This document shows, piece by piece, positions 45,766 through 53,828 of a stretch of 64,000 bases of DNA (within the stretch, counting starts at the first letter, position 1; each line of letters opens with the position of its first letter). The translations under genes were made by a program, and so were the position numbers. A model generated the notes under the pieces. That model was not told where the DNA came from, did no database searches, and saw only the letters and a program-made list of their open reading frames with translations. Source of the stretch: Micrococcaceae bacterium Sec5.8 (GTDB lineage Bacteria > Actinomycetota > Actinomycetes > Actinomycetales > Micrococcaceae); assembly GCA_039636775.1 (NCBI GenBank), contig CP143429.1:2480001-2544000 (forward strand), given 5' to 3'.

Positions 45766-46707
45766 TCATCGCTCCGGGCGGGCGGCGATCCGCAGCTCCG
45801 GTGCCGCCGCGACGGACTGCGCCTCAGCCTTGAGAAGCGTCAGGACCTGCTCGATGGTGGTGCGGGCAGCGACGTCCGGGCGGGCCAGAGCGACGATGCT
45901 GCGGCGGGCTTGGACCCCGGCGAGCGGTCGCAGCACAAAGCCCCTCCCCTGGTTCTTCAAGGCCGTGTAGCGCGGCAGCAGGCTCAGTCCGTGCCCCGCG
46001 CTGACCAGGGCCTCGAGCACCCTCAGATCGGGGAACATCTGGGCGCGGTCCGCCGGGGAGTCCGCCTGGACCTCGATCTGGCGGAGGACGGTGTCGAACG
46101 GAAATCCTTCGGGCACACCCATCCACGGGAAGCCGATGACGTCTTCGGCGCGGAGCTCCGCCTTCCCGGCGAGCGCGTGACCGGCGGGGAGGGCCACATC
46201 CAGGGGTTCCTCCAGGAGCGGCACAACCGTCAATCCCAGCCGGGCAAAGACGTCAGGCCCGTCAACACTGTGCGCCAGCACGATGTCGTAGTCGGCGGTC
46301 AGCCCGGCGAACCCGGCGACGTTGGGATCCTCAAAGTGGGCCTGGAAACGGAGCCCGTCAATGGCTTTGACCCGGTGCAGGAGGCCGGGGAGGAACATTT
46401 CGGCGGCGCTGGGAAAGAATGCCGCCTTCACATGTGTCTGCCAGCCCTGCCGATAGGTGTCGATCGTGGCCTCCGCGCGGGCCATGGCGGTGGAGACCTC
46501 GGCGGCTGCCCCCGCCATGGCCAGACCGGCCTCCGTGAGACGCACCCCTCTGCCGGACTTCTCCACCAGGACGACCCCCAGCTCCTCCTGGAGGGTTTTG
46601 AGCTGCTGCGACACGGCGGAAGGGGTGACCTTCATGGCCTCCGCCGTGGCTCCCACCGTCCCCCGGTCGGCGAGCTCGCGGAGGATGCGCAGTCTCTTAA
46701 AATCCAT
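45766..46707 (-). CDS. LysR family transcriptional regulator
   Basis: 313 residues. An N-terminal winged helix (MDFKRLRILRELADRGTVGA, then ATAEAMKVTPSAVSQQLKTL) is followed by a two-lobed effector domain (VKAAFFPSAAEMFLPGLLHR, DIVLAHSVDGPD, EALVSAGHGLSLLPRYTA). It is read in the same direction as ilvD, 124 bp before it. That could mean control of ilvD, but LysR regulators more often act on a divergent gene, here the membrane protein at 46812. The effector is unknown. Confidence 0.9.
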   Translation of the reverse strand: MDFKRLRILRELADRGTVGATAEAMKVTPSAVSQQLKTLQEELGVVLVEKSGRGVRLTEAGLAMAGAAAEVSTAMARAEATIDTYRQGWQTHVKAAFFPSAAEMFLPGLLHRVKAIDGLRFQAHFEDPNVAGFAGLTADYDIVLAHSVDGPDVFARLGLTVVPLLEEPLDVALPAGHALAGKAELRAEDVIGFPWMGVPEGFPFDTVLRQIEVQADSPADRAQMFPDLRVLEALVSAGHGLSLLPRYTALKNQGRGFVLRPLAGVQARRSIVALARPDVAARTTIEQVLTLLKAEAQSVAAAPELRIAARPER

Positions 46708-46811
46708 GATGCGAGGCTACAGGCCGGATTCCGGCCGGCTGGACAGTCCCCTCACGGCAGACGTACCGTCGAGCAACGGCAACCTTGCCCTCTGGACCGA
46801 AAGGCTCTGCT

Positions 46812-47579
46812 ATGGATTGGATCATCTGGCTTGTCGTCATCGTGGCGATTGTCGCCATCGTCTGGTGGCTGCTCAACCGCAACAGTTCCCGGCGCAATTC
46901 CGGGTCCACGCGCGTCGGGACAGCTGCCACCGGTACGGCTTCCACCTCCCCCACGGAGCACGACGCCGGCCACGCCGCGTCCCACGCGGAACCGGAATCC
47001 CCCGCGGAGCCGGAGCGTGAACCGGAGCGGATTTCCGAGCCCCGACGTCCCGCGGCAGCTGAGCCCGCGCCCACGGCGGCCGCCACCGAGGAGCCTATTG
47101 CGTCCGGGACGCCTTCCGCCGCACCGCAGGCCGCTTCGAACGTCCCCGTGCACCACCGTGAATACACGCAACCCCAGGCGCCCACCCTGCCGGGCGCAGA
47201 GTCCGCTGCGGCAGAAGCCGGCCCCGACGTGTCGGCCACGGATGGCCGGGTGACGCCCTCAACCGCGGCGCCGGCGCTGACCGAAGCTGACAGCCGGCAC
47301 TCGGCCATGTTCCTCGATACGCCACAGACCGCGGCACGCCCGGAAGCCGAACCCGCCGGACATCTCGCCGCCGCCCAGCCCTATGGCGAGGGGTCGGCAG
47401 CACCCGCCGCTGATGGCAGCGGACCCGACGGTTTCACGGTCAAGGGCGACGCGGCCTCCATGGTCTACCACGACGAGACCAGTTCCGCGTTCGAGGACAC
47501 CCGGGCCGAAGTCTGGTTCCTGTCCACAGCCCATGCCGAAGCCGCAGGATTCCGGCCGCCGCGGCGGACCCGGCAATAG
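46812..47579 (+). CDS. Single-span membrane protein with long Ala/Pro/Glu-rich tail
   Basis: 255 residues from ATG 46812, with GAAAGG seven bases upstream. One N-terminal helix (DWIIWLVVIVAIVAIVWWLL) anchors a long, disordered Ala/Pro/Glu/Thr-rich region. The only folded-looking part is at the C-terminus (FTVKGDAASMVYHDETSSAF then EVWFLSTAHAEAAGFRPP), which resembles the conserved end of actinobacterial proteins linked to ribosomal protein L-like or 'helix-hairpin' surface tails (TAxAExxGFRxP). The last feature, xxVWFxxxxAAxxAGFRP, also occurs in several conserved actinobacterial hypothetical proteins. Function not recognised. It is divergent from the LysR gene and 8 bp before the next gene. 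Confidence 0.75.
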   Translation: MDWIIWLVVIVAIVAIVWWLLNRNSSRRNSGSTRVGTAATGTASTSPTEHDAGHAASHAEPESPAEPEREPERISEPRRPAAAEPAPTAAATEEPIASGTPSAAPQAASNVPVHHREYTQPQAPTLPGAESAAAEAGPDVSATDGRVTPSTAAPALTEADSRHSAMFLDTPQTAARPEAEPAGHLAAAQPYGEGSAAPAADGSGPDGFTVKGDAASMVYHDETSSAFEDTRAEVWFLSTAHAEAAGFRPPRRTRQ

Positions 47580-47587
47580 GGCCAGCT

Positions 47588-48781
47588 GTGCGGGCCACCC
47601 GAGGACGCGGCACGTTCCGGGCCGGTGCGGGGGCGGCCGCCGTCGCGATCCTGCTGTCCGGTTGCACTGCCGGCGCGGGCGGCGCCCCGCCCCCTGCAGG
47701 CAGCGCCCCGCCGCCGTCAAGCCAGGCAGCGTCAAGCCCGGCACCGGCCAGCCCGGCAGCCCCCAGCTCCGCCGCCACCACCCAGGCGGCCGCCACCGGA
47801 GCGGGGGTGGACCAGCCAACCGTCACCGGCCAGATCAACGCCGAGCTGCAGGTGCCCTGGTCCACGGTCTTCCTGCCCGACGGCACCGCCATCATTTCCG
47901 AACGCGAGACCGCCCGGCTGCGCATCATTCCGCCGGGCCCAGTGACCGGAAAAGCCGGCTCGCTGGGCAAGGTGCCCGGCGTCGTTCCCGGCGGTGAAGG
48001 CGGCCTGATGGGCCTGGCCCTGTCGCCGGACTTCGCGAGGGACCGGTTCCTGTACGCCTATCTGACCGCCGCCAGCGACAACCGCATCGTCCGGCTGCGC
48101 CTCGAGGACGACGCCGGAACGCTGCGGCTGGGGACACCGGAGGTCATCTTTACCGGAATCCCCAAGGCAGCCACGCACAACGGCGGCCGGATCCGGTTCG
48201 GGCCGGACGGCCATCTCTACGTCGGCACCGGAGATTCCCAGCGCCGCGGGCAGCCGCAGGACCCGAACGCCCTGGGCGGCAAAATCCTGCGCATCACCGC
48301 CGAGGGCCAACCCGCGCCTGGCAATCCCATCGACGGCAACCCGATGTACAGCCTGGGCCACCGCAACGTGCAGGGACTTGCCTGGGACAGTGCCGGCCGG
48401 CTGTGGGCGAGCGAATTCGGACCCGACGTGGACGACGAACTCAACCTGATAGTTCCCGGCGGCAACTACGGTTGGCCGGCCGTCACCGGCGCGCCGCACC
48501 GCACCGGATTCCTGGACGCGAAAGTGGTGTGGCCCTCAACTGCCGATTCTTCGCCCAGCGGGCTGGAAATTGTCGGCGACCGGGCGTACCTGGGCGCGCT
48601 GCGCGGGCAGCGGGTGTGGCAGGTTCCCCTCAACGGCGAATTCGCCGGCGATCCTGTGGGCTATTTCACACGGATGTACGGCAGAATTCGGAACGTCACG
48701 CTGGCCCCGGACGGACGCCTGTGGGTGCTCACCAACAATAAAAACCCCGACTTTGTGCTGGTTTTGGAGTTGCCGGGATAG
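47588..48781 (+). CDS. PQQ-dependent sugar dehydrogenase-like lipoprotein (glucose/sorbosone dehydrogenase family)
   Basis: 397 residues, GTG start at 47588. A lipobox LLSGCTA (Cys about 26) and a Pro/Ala/Ser-rich linker precede a six-bladed propeller: LQVPWSTVFLPDGTAIISER, GGEGGLMGLALSPDF, HNGGRIRFGPDGHLYVGTGD, LGGKILRIT and GHRNVQGLAWDSAGRLWASE then VPGGNYGWP. This is the GSDH/soluble glucose dehydrogenase type. PQQ synthesis genes are not in the window, so whether it binds PQQ is open. It is likely exposed outside the membrane, and coupled to the preceding membrane-protein gene. Confidence 0.88.
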   Translation: MRATRGRGTFRAGAGAAAVAILLSGCTAGAGGAPPPAGSAPPPSSQAASSPAPASPAAPSSAATTQAAATGAGVDQPTVTGQINAELQVPWSTVFLPDGTAIISERETARLRIIPPGPVTGKAGSLGKVPGVVPGGEGGLMGLALSPDFARDRFLYAYLTAASDNRIVRLRLEDDAGTLRLGTPEVIFTGIPKAATHNGGRIRFGPDGHLYVGTGDSQRRGQPQDPNALGGKILRITAEGQPAPGNPIDGNPMYSLGHRNVQGLAWDSAGRLWASEFGPDVDDELNLIVPGGNYGWPAVTGAPHRTGFLDAKVVWPSTADSSPSGLEIVGDRAYLGALRGQRVWQVPLNGEFAGDPVGYFTRMYGRIRNVTLAPDGRLWVLTNNKNPDFVLVLELPG

Positions 48782-48897
48782 GTGCGCCCCGGCCCACCGC
48801 CGCCGATTTCGCACTCCGCAGAATCTCGTGTAGAGTTTCATGTCGTTGCGGAGAACAACGCGGGAACAAGAAGACCGCGATGAACCAAACAACAGCT

Positions 48898-48973
48898 GCA
48901 CCTCTAGCTCAACTGGCAGAGCAATTGACTCTTAATCAATGGGTTCCGGGTTCGAGTCCCGGGGGGTGCACCA
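48898..48973 (+). tRNA. tRNA-Lys (anticodon CTT)
   Basis: 73 nt plus an encoded CCA end (48971-48973), unlike the other tRNA genes of the window. The acceptor GCACCTC pairs with GGGGTGC, the discriminator is A, the anticodon loop is GACTCTTAATC, and the T arm is CCGGGTTCGAGTCCCGG. A terminator follows 9 bp later. Confidence 0.97.
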
Positions 48974-48981
48974 CTCAGAGG

Positions 48982-49027
48982 AAAACCCCGTCTTCACTGG
49001 CTTATCGCCAGGAAGGCGGGGTTTTTT
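48982..49027 (+). terminator. Terminator after tRNA-Lys
   Basis: AAAACCCCG and CGGGGTTTT form the base of a long hairpin that ends in TTTTTT; TCTTC/GAAGG and CTGGC/GCCAG extend it. Confidence 0.9.
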
Positions 49028-49198
49028 GCGTGAGGAAAGCAGCGATGCGCCGGCGGACGGCACACCCGCCCCGGTGGACGGTAACGCCCAGGCGATTGCG
49101 GGGCACAGTTACTTCCAAAGCGGATAGCCGCCCATCGTCCGGCGCCCAGCAACCAGACGGGTCTTCCCGCACGGTAACTTCAGTGGAACGATGCCAGT

Positions 49199-49474
49199 AT
49201 GAGCGAGAAGAACGACGGGCCGGTGCGGGACCGGCGACAACATCTTCATTCCCATACGGCATCAACGACACAACAACTCCGGACCATCGGACAGCGGCGG
49301 CGGGAAGCGGAAGAAAAGCTGGAGCATCACCTGGACGCGGCACGCCACAGAAACGAACACCATCATGACGGTTGGAAGGCAGAGCCGGAGCCGGCCGCCG
49401 TGGCGGCTCCTCCGCGTGGAGCGGGCCCGGAAGGTCCTGGCGGGGTTACGGGCCGTCCGCGGCAAGGGTCCTGA
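49199..49474 (+). CDS. Doubtful small ORF, His/Arg/Glu-rich
   Basis: A 91-residue frame from ATG 49199 (MSEKNDGPVRDRRQHLHSHT and a Glu/Lys/Arg-rich helix). The first 60 residues look like a charged helix, the rest like random GC-rich translation, and the end overlaps a convergent gene by 29 bp. There is no good ribosome site. The remaining bases of the gap 49028-49445 show nothing else I can support. Confidence 0.25.
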   Translation: MSEKNDGPVRDRRQHLHSHTASTTQQLRTIGQRRREAEEKLEHHLDAARHRNEHHHDGWKAEPEPAAVAAPPRGAGPEGPGGVTGRPRQGS

Positions 49475-49946
49475 CCCATTCCGGGGTTTGCTTGTTGAGG
49501 CGGCGGTCGGTGACCAGGCGCAGCTGCGCCGCGGCAATCCACACCGCTCGCAGGTCACCGTCTGATGCCCCGGGGGCGAGAACGTTGGGCAGGGCGCGGG
49601 CTTGCGCCCCGTGACCCTCCCACGCTGCCTCGAGGACGGCGAGTTCACCGGCGCCGGCCAACTCACTTTCGCCCAGGACCCGCAGGACTTTCAGCCCCAC
49701 GGTGGCCTGCTTCTTGTTGCCCGAGTGGACAGCGTCCAGCGCCCATTGGGCCCGCTTCCACCACTCGGCCCGGTTATCGGCGACGGACTTCTGCTTCAGG
49801 GTATTGATGCCGATGACCGCGGCGATGGCGGCGCTGACCAGGACGGCCAGGGGTCCCAGTGCGGCGAGGACCTGCCACCACTCGGCCGGGCCGGAGTGAA
49901 CCAGGACCTCGACGGGCACGGGCGCCGGTGACGGTGTGGTGGTCAT
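49446..49946 (-). CDS. Conserved-looking hypothetical membrane protein
   Basis: 166 residues. An N-terminal segment with a membrane helix (WWQVLAALGPLAVLVSAAIAAVIGI) is followed by a soluble helical domain (EWWKRAQWALDAVHSGNKKQATVGLKVL, given here as positions 60-87; later VWIAAAQLRLVTDRRLNKQ). The Trp-rich AEWWKRAQWALD stretch is typical of small phage- or host-encoded proteins of unknown role. Codon use is like its neighbours. The function is not recognised. Confidence 0.7.
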   Translation of the reverse strand: MTTTPSPAPVPVEVLVHSGPAEWWQVLAALGPLAVLVSAAIAAVIGINTLKQKSVADNRAEWWKRAQWALDAVHSGNKKQATVGLKVLRVLGESELAGAGELAVLEAAWEGHGAQARALPNVLAPGASDGDLRAVWIAAAQLRLVTDRRLNKQTPEWVRTLAADGP

Positions 49947-49980
49947 GCCTCAAGGGTAATCCTGCCCCGTGACTCGGGGC

Positions 49981-50018
49981 ATAAGGAAGGCCCCGTCGGA
50001 CGACGGGGCCTTCCTTAT
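49981..50018. terminator. Perfect bidirectional hairpin
   Basis: An 18-bp perfect stem (ATAAGGAAGGCCCCGTCG and its complement, 2-base loop) follows the DUF805 gene. Confidence 0.88.
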
Positions 50019-50025
50019 GGTGCGC

Positions 50026-50523
50026 TTAGTGTCCCGGGTACGCAGGCACGCCTTCCGGGCGGTCGAACCGCTGGCCCTCCGGCTTGGAACCCATCGCGGT
50101 GAGGACGATCAGGATGATGCCGCCGGCGAACGGCACGAGCACGAGCAGGTACATCCAGCCGCTGAAGTTGGCATCATGCAGGCGCCGGACGGTCACTGCC
50201 AGGGACGGGACGATAACTGCCAGGAACCAGATGCCGGCCAGGATCAGACCAACGGTGAAACCCGGGCCCGGGACGGTGGAGCCGTCTGCGGCGCGCGTGG
50301 CACCGGCGGAGCCAGCCACCAGCATGATGAAGTTCAGGACCATGGAGACGATGAAGGCCACGAGGGTCCACCACCAGTACTCGCTGCGGCTGGCCCGGCC
50401 GGAGAACGTCGCGTACTTCTTAAAGAACCGTGAGACGGCGACCGGCAAGGACGCGCCGTACAGAGGCGCCCAAAGGGGAACCGGTCCGGTGGATTGCTGT
50501 TGTTGCTGCGGTGCGTATGTCAT
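50026..50523 (-). CDS. DUF805 family membrane protein
   Basis: 165 residues from ATG 50523, with GAGGAG seven bases upstream. A Gln-rich start (QQQQQ) is followed by the typical DUF805 layout: FFKKYATFSGRASRSEYWWW and then four hydrophobic helices, with the late VTVRRLHDANFSGW and VPFAGGIILIVL. The family (YhaH/YhaI-like) is an inner-membrane protein of unknown role. Its promoter is not clear. Confidence 0.9.
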   Translation of the reverse strand: MTYAPQQQQQSTGPVPLWAPLYGASLPVAVSRFFKKYATFSGRASRSEYWWWTLVAFIVSMVLNFIMLVAGSAGATRAADGSTVPGPGFTVGLILAGIWFLAVIVPSLAVTVRRLHDANFSGWMYLLVLVPFAGGIILIVLTAMGSKPEGQRFDRPEGVPAYPGH

Positions 50524-50656
50524 GTGAGTCTCCTCGAAGGTTGCGTGTTGTAAACCCTGGTGCCGGGATCGGCAACGGGTTGTGGTTGATGTGTGAGCCC
50601 TGGCGGGGAAGTCCCCGTCCGCAGGCGCAGTACCGGCGCCACACCAAAGTGAGGCC

Positions 50657-50839
50657 TCAGGCGTGCTTGAGAGGGAGCCGGGGAAGCGTGGGACGGGCGG
50701 CCGCAATCGGGACCGCCGGCCCGGTGCTGTGAACAGGCAGCCGAGGTGCGGTAACAGACGGCCGGACCGCCGCTACGAGCAACGCTCGGGCCGCAACCGC
50801 GCCGGAAGTCTTGCCTGTGAAAGGGCGTGCGTACGCCAT
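50657..50839 (-). CDS. Doubtful 60-residue Ala/Arg-rich ORF
   Basis: From ATG 50839, which has GGGGGA a few bases upstream and a TACAGT -10-like box about 70 bp upstream (50876). The peptide (MAYARPFTGKTSGAVAARAL at the start) is basic, Ala/Pro/Val-rich and without a recognisable domain. It stands before the DUF805 gene. A spurious frame is quite possible. Confidence 0.28.
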   Translation of the reverse strand: MAYARPFTGKTSGAVAARALLVAAVRPSVTAPRLPVHSTGPAVPIAAARPTLPRLPLKHA

Positions 50840-50981
50840 ATGTCCCCCAATACCGGGCACCCCCCAATGGGCCCCGGTGACACTGTACTTGCGTTTTACT
50901 GGCAGCAGCACTGTGCGGCGACGGGCGGCGTGTCTGGTGGGCCCGCGCGCCCAGGGCGAGAAGTCGTTGGAGGACGAAAGT

Positions 50982-51122
50982 CTAGAGCCCGCTCCGGACC
51001 GCGGCGGCTAGCTGAAAGTGAATGGGCAACAACAGTTGAACCGGTGAGGCGCCCACGGGCTCGTCAAGCAGCTCATTGATCGAGGTCTGCCCTTCCAGCT
51101 CCTCTGTGGGGTGCGCATCCAT
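50982..51122 (-). CDS. Doubtful 46-residue ORF
   Basis: From ATG 51122 the peptide starts MDAHPTEELEGQTSINELLD, an acidic, plausibly folded helix, then turns hydrophobic. AAGGG touches the ATG, which is too near for a normal ribosome site. Real only if conserved elsewhere. The gap 51123-51225 between this and the Cys-rich ORF holds nothing I can name. Confidence 0.3.
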   Translation of the reverse strand: MDAHPTEELEGQTSINELLDEPVGASPVQLLLPIHFQLAAAVRSGL

Positions 51123-51225
51123 CCCTTGAGCCTAGATGCAGCCGGCACTCCGTCCGCTGAGGGACACGGAATAGCCGGCCCCTAAGGATGCAGGAGCCGT
51201 GCGCTAACCGCTGTGCCGGGTTTAC

Positions 51226-51378
51226 TCAGTGCGCGGGGTGCGGCAGGATTCCCGTTCCGGAATCTGCCGGGCATTGATCGTGAGGATCGCAGGCTTCACA
51301 GAAGACGGCTGCTGCAAACTCACCACAGCACTGACAATGGTGCTCCAAGGACCGGGCTTCCAGGATGTAGCTTGTCAT
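51226..51378 (-). CDS. Small Cys-rich (zinc-ribbon-like) protein
   Basis: 50 residues from ATG 51378, with GGGGGAG nine bases upstream. The Cys are at 15, 17, 18, 27, 30 and 36 (HCQCCGEF, FCEACDPHDQC), i.e. CxCC and CxxC pairs spaced as in small zinc ribbons, and several His are near. This order is not expected by chance in non-coding GC-rich DNA. No match to a named family is claimed. It stands alone between the DUF805 and MarR genes on the same strand. Confidence 0.5.
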   Translation of the reverse strand: MTSYILEARSLEHHCQCCGEFAAAVFCEACDPHDQCPADSGTGILPHPAH

Positions 51379-51520
51379 GAGGATATGCTCCCCCACCGCC
51401 GCCCGCGGGAACCCAGTAGTTTGTACTCGTTTTTGGAGCGGGACAGCCCTTAGGGACCAAATTATTGCGCACCGGCGCGGCATGGCGGGGAAAAGCTCCG
51501 CGCGGTGAAGGGTGAGCTGC

Positions 51521-52003
51521 TTAGTTGGCGTCCACGGGCAGCACGGGCGCCGGGGCGGTGACGATTGCCTTGGCGTCGGTGGAGGAGATCCGCGTGGCGA
51601 GTTCGGTGACAACCGCCTGGAGTTCCTGGCGCAGGACGTCAGGGTCGATGGAAGCGGCGGCGAGAACTGAACGCTCCATATCTGCCGCTTCAACAACAGC
51701 TTCGCGGCCCCGGTCCGTTAAAGACACAACGTGGCTGCGCCGGTCCGAGGGGCTGCGTTCCCGGGAGATATGGCCGTGCGCCTCCAGCCGGCTGAGCGTC
51801 TTGCCCATGGTCTGCGCTTGGACTCGCACCAATTGGGCGAGCTGGGCCTGGGTCATCGGTCCGTTGACGGCGAGCACTTCCATGGCGATGACTCCGGCAT
51901 GGGTCAGGCCAATGGCCCCCAGCTTCTCGTTCCAGGAGTGTTCAACAAGGCGCGCTGCCGTGGACAGTAGGCGGCCCGTGGGCCAGCGATCCATATCAGG
52001 CAT
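51521..52003 (-). CDS. MarR family transcriptional regulator
   Basis: 160 residues from ATG 52003 (ATG 51994 also possible). A winged helix with NGPMTQAQLAQLVRVQAQTMGKTLSRLEAHGHISRERSPSDRRSH (positions 46-90 in this frame) has the basic DRRSH wing of the family. A TATACT box ends 7 bp before ATG 52003, so the mRNA may be leaderless. It is divergent from bcp, 98 bp away, and may control it; MarR-type sensors of oxidative stress often lie beside peroxiredoxin genes. The ligand is unknown. Confidence 0.88.
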   Translation of the reverse strand: MPDMDRWPTGRLLSTAARLVEHSWNEKLGAIGLTHAGVIAMEVLAVNGPMTQAQLAQLVRVQAQTMGKTLSRLEAHGHISRERSPSDRRSHVVSLTDRGREAVVEAADMERSVLAAASIDPDVLRQELQAVVTELATRISSTDAKAIVTAPAPVLPVDAN

Positions 52004-52101
52004 ACCACCGAGTATAGCGAGCCTAGGATTCTGCGCTGCCACCACCGCTCATTAGGCTGGGATGGAGCAACCCTGCGTCCACCCTAAGAAGGAGCACCCC
52101 T

Positions 52102-52575
52102 GTGCCTGAACGACTCATCTCCGGCGATCCAGCGCCCGCGTTCACCCTGAAGAATTCCGATGGGAAGGATATGTCACTCGAGGACTTCCGAGGCAACAGC
52201 ACAGTGGTCTATTTCTACCCCGCGGCCTCCACCCCCGGCTGCACCAAGCAGGCCTGCGATTTCCGGGATTCCCTGCCCGCACTGCAGCAGGCGGGCTACG
52301 CGGTGGTCGGCATTTCCCCCGATCCGGCGGAAAAGCTCGCCAAGTTCGCCGCTGCTGAAGGGCTGACGTTCCCCCTGCTCTCGGACCCGGACCACGCCGT
52401 CGCTGAGGCCTACGGCGCCTGGGGAGAGAAGAAGAACTATGGCAAAACGTACGACGGACTCATCCGGTCAACGGTGGTGGTGGACCCCGACGGGGTGGTT
52501 ACGGTCGCACAATATAACGTTCGGGCCACCGGGCATGTCGCGAAGCTCCGCCGGGACCTCAAGGTGGACAGCTAG
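52102..52575 (+). CDS. bcp: Thioredoxin-dependent thiol peroxidase (Bcp/PrxQ)
   Basis: 157 residues, GTG start at 52102 with AAGGAG eight bases upstream. Peroxiredoxin with the peroxidatic Cys in STPGCTKQACDFRD, where the second Cys five residues on is the resolving Cys of the atypical two-Cys PrxQ type. VVGISPDPAEKLAKFA and FPLLSDPDHAVAEAYG complete the usual pattern. It reduces hydroperoxides in the cytoplasm with electrons from thioredoxin. Confidence 0.96.
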   Translation: MPERLISGDPAPAFTLKNSDGKDMSLEDFRGNSTVVYFYPAASTPGCTKQACDFRDSLPALQQAGYAVVGISPDPAEKLAKFAAAEGLTFPLLSDPDHAVAEAYGAWGEKKNYGKTYDGLIRSTVVVDPDGVVTVAQYNVRATGHVAKLRRDLKVDS

Positions 52576-52684
52576 CCGCACGCCGGCCACGGACGGGGGT
52601 CGCCCCAGGGCGGGCGGTGAAATGTACAATGGAGCCTGGCATGCGCCGCTGACTGTCCCAGGACGGGCCGGGCGACGCGGCCGA

Positions 52685-52766
52685 GCGCGAGTGGTGAAAT
52701 TGGCAGACACGCAGGATTTAGGTTCCTGTGCCTTCGGGCGTGGGGGTTCAAATCCCCCCTTGCGCA
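52685..52766 (+). tRNA. tRNA-Leu (anticodon TAG)
   Basis: 82 nt with a short variable arm (GTGCCTTCGGGCGT). The acceptor GCGCGAG pairs with CTTGCGC (one G-T), the discriminator is A, the anticodon stem is CAGGA/TCCTG around TTTAGGT, and the T arm is GGGGGTTCAAATCCCCC. CCA is not encoded. Confidence 0.96.
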
Positions 52767-52786
52767 CAATTCGATATACACAGTGG

Positions 52787-52820
52787 AAGAGCCCCGGTCG
52801 TTGGACCGGGGCTCTTTTTT
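52787..52820 (+). terminator. Terminator after tRNA-Leu
   Basis: AAGAGCCCCGGTC, loop gttg, and the full complement form a 13-bp stem that ends in a run of six T. Confidence 0.93.
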
Positions 52821-52884
52821 GTTATCGGCTTTGTTATTCCCGCGAGCTGTGTGCCCCGCCGTATCGAGACAAAACCGCAGAAAA

Positions 52885-52915
52885 CCGGGCCGTCGGGGGG
52901 CCCGGAAAGTTTTTT
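52885..52915 (+). terminator. Possible second hairpin before the fasciclin gene
   Basis: CCGGGCC and GGCCCGG form a 7-bp stem followed by AAAG and six T. Just beyond it the SigK-like promoter starts. Confidence 0.4.
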
Positions 52916-52926
52916 CCATCCTCCAC

Positions 52927-52953
52927 CCATCCGTCTCCACGCAGCCCCCGAAT
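52927..52953 (+). promoter_or_regulatory. SigK-like promoter (CCATCC-15-CCGAAT) of the fasciclin gene
   Basis: CCATCC (52927-52932) and CCGAAT (52948-52953) match the hexamers reported for the extracytoplasmic sigma factor SigK of mycobacteria, which drives fasciclin genes (mpt70/mpt83) there. The spacing of 15 bp is one or two shorter than I know for that consensus. A second CCATCC is at 52916-52921. The start would be about 100 bp before ATG 53060. Confidence 0.55.
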
Positions 52954-53059
52954 ACACATTGAGACACCAACCAAGGGTCGGTGCCCAACCAGTCGTAAAA
53001 GGGCCAGAGCGGAATAGTTCGCCGCTGGCAACAATCGGCACAACAAAGGAGAAACCGAA

Positions 53060-53740
53060 ATGCAGAACATCAAGCGCACGACACTTTCCGTTGCTGGTAT
53101 CGCTGCTGCAGCCATGATCAGCCTCACTGCCTGCGGCGGATCCACCACAACCGCCGCCCCCAGCTCCTCCGCTCCGGCGTCCGCGCCGATGGAATCCAGC
53201 ATGGCACCGTCGCCGTCCACCAGCACCTCGGCAGCAGCGATGGACCCGGCCGCCAACCTCGTCGGCAGCGGTTGCGCCGCTTACGCCGAGCAGGTGCCCA
53301 GCGGCGCCGGCTCCGTCTCCGGAATGGCCCTTGACCCGGTAGCGGTTGCAGCGTCCAACAACCCGATCCTCACCACCTTGACGGCCGCTGTGTCCGGCAA
53401 GCTCAACCCGAAGGTTGACCTGGTGGACACCCTGAACGGCAGCGAGTTCACGGTCTTCGCACCGACGGACGACGCCTTCAAGAAGCTCGACCCCGCCACG
53501 ATCGAAACGCTGAAGACGGATGATGCCCTGCTCAGCAAGATCCTGACCTACCACGTGGTCCCGGGCAAGATCAGCCCGGACGAGATCGTCGGCACGCACA
53601 AGACCGTCCAGGGCGGTTCCGTCACCGTGACCGGTTCCAAGGACGCGCTGAAGGTTGACGAGGCCAACGTCGTCTGTGGCGGCGTCATGACCGCCAACGC
53701 CACCGTGTACATGGTCGACTCGGTACTGATGCCCAAGTAG
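53060..53740 (+). CDS. Fasciclin domain lipoprotein
   Basis: 226 residues, with AAAGGAG eight bases before ATG 53060. A lipobox SLTACGG (Cys25) gives a membrane-anchored lipoprotein. A Ser/Pro/Ala/Met linker precedes a FAS1 domain (about 95-226): [20 protein letters not shown], then the H1 box [21 protein letters not shown] with the conserved His motif, and a late [15 protein letters not shown]1 proteins serve in adhesion and polysaccharide binding. MPT70/MPT83 of mycobacteria are relatives under SigK/RskA control. No sigK or rskA gene is in the window, but they could be elsewhere. Confidence 0.94.
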   Translation: MQNIKRTTLSVAGIAAAAMISLTACGGSTTTAAPSSSAPASAPMESSMAPSPSTSTSAAAMDPAANLVGSGCAAYAEQVPSGAGSVSGMALDPVAVAASNNPILTTLTAAVSGKLNPKVDLVDTLNGSEFTVFAPTDDAFKKLDPATIETLKTDDALLSKILTYHVVPGKISPDEIVGTHKTVQGGSVTVTGSKDALKVDEANVVCGGVMTANATVYMVDSVLMPK

Positions 53741-53801
53741 GCAGCACAAAACGCTCCCGCACCGGCTCCAGCCTGACTCACTGGACCACCTGGGAGAAAA
53801 C

Positions 53802-53828
53802 AAGGCCCGCACCTTCGGTGCGGGCCTT
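53802..53828 (+). terminator. Terminator after the fasciclin gene
   Basis: AAGGCCCGCACC, loop ttc, and its full complement form a 12-bp perfect stem, with GTTTGTG behind. The remaining 150 bp to the next gene show nothing else. Confidence 0.9.

Noticed and set aside
48880..49368. Plus-strand frame that crosses the tRNA-Lys gene
   Set aside because: It contains the whole tRNA and its terminator, so it is not a gene.
52576..52684. Promoter motifs before tRNA-Leu
   Set aside because: I could not find a convincing -35/-10 pair, so none is annotated.
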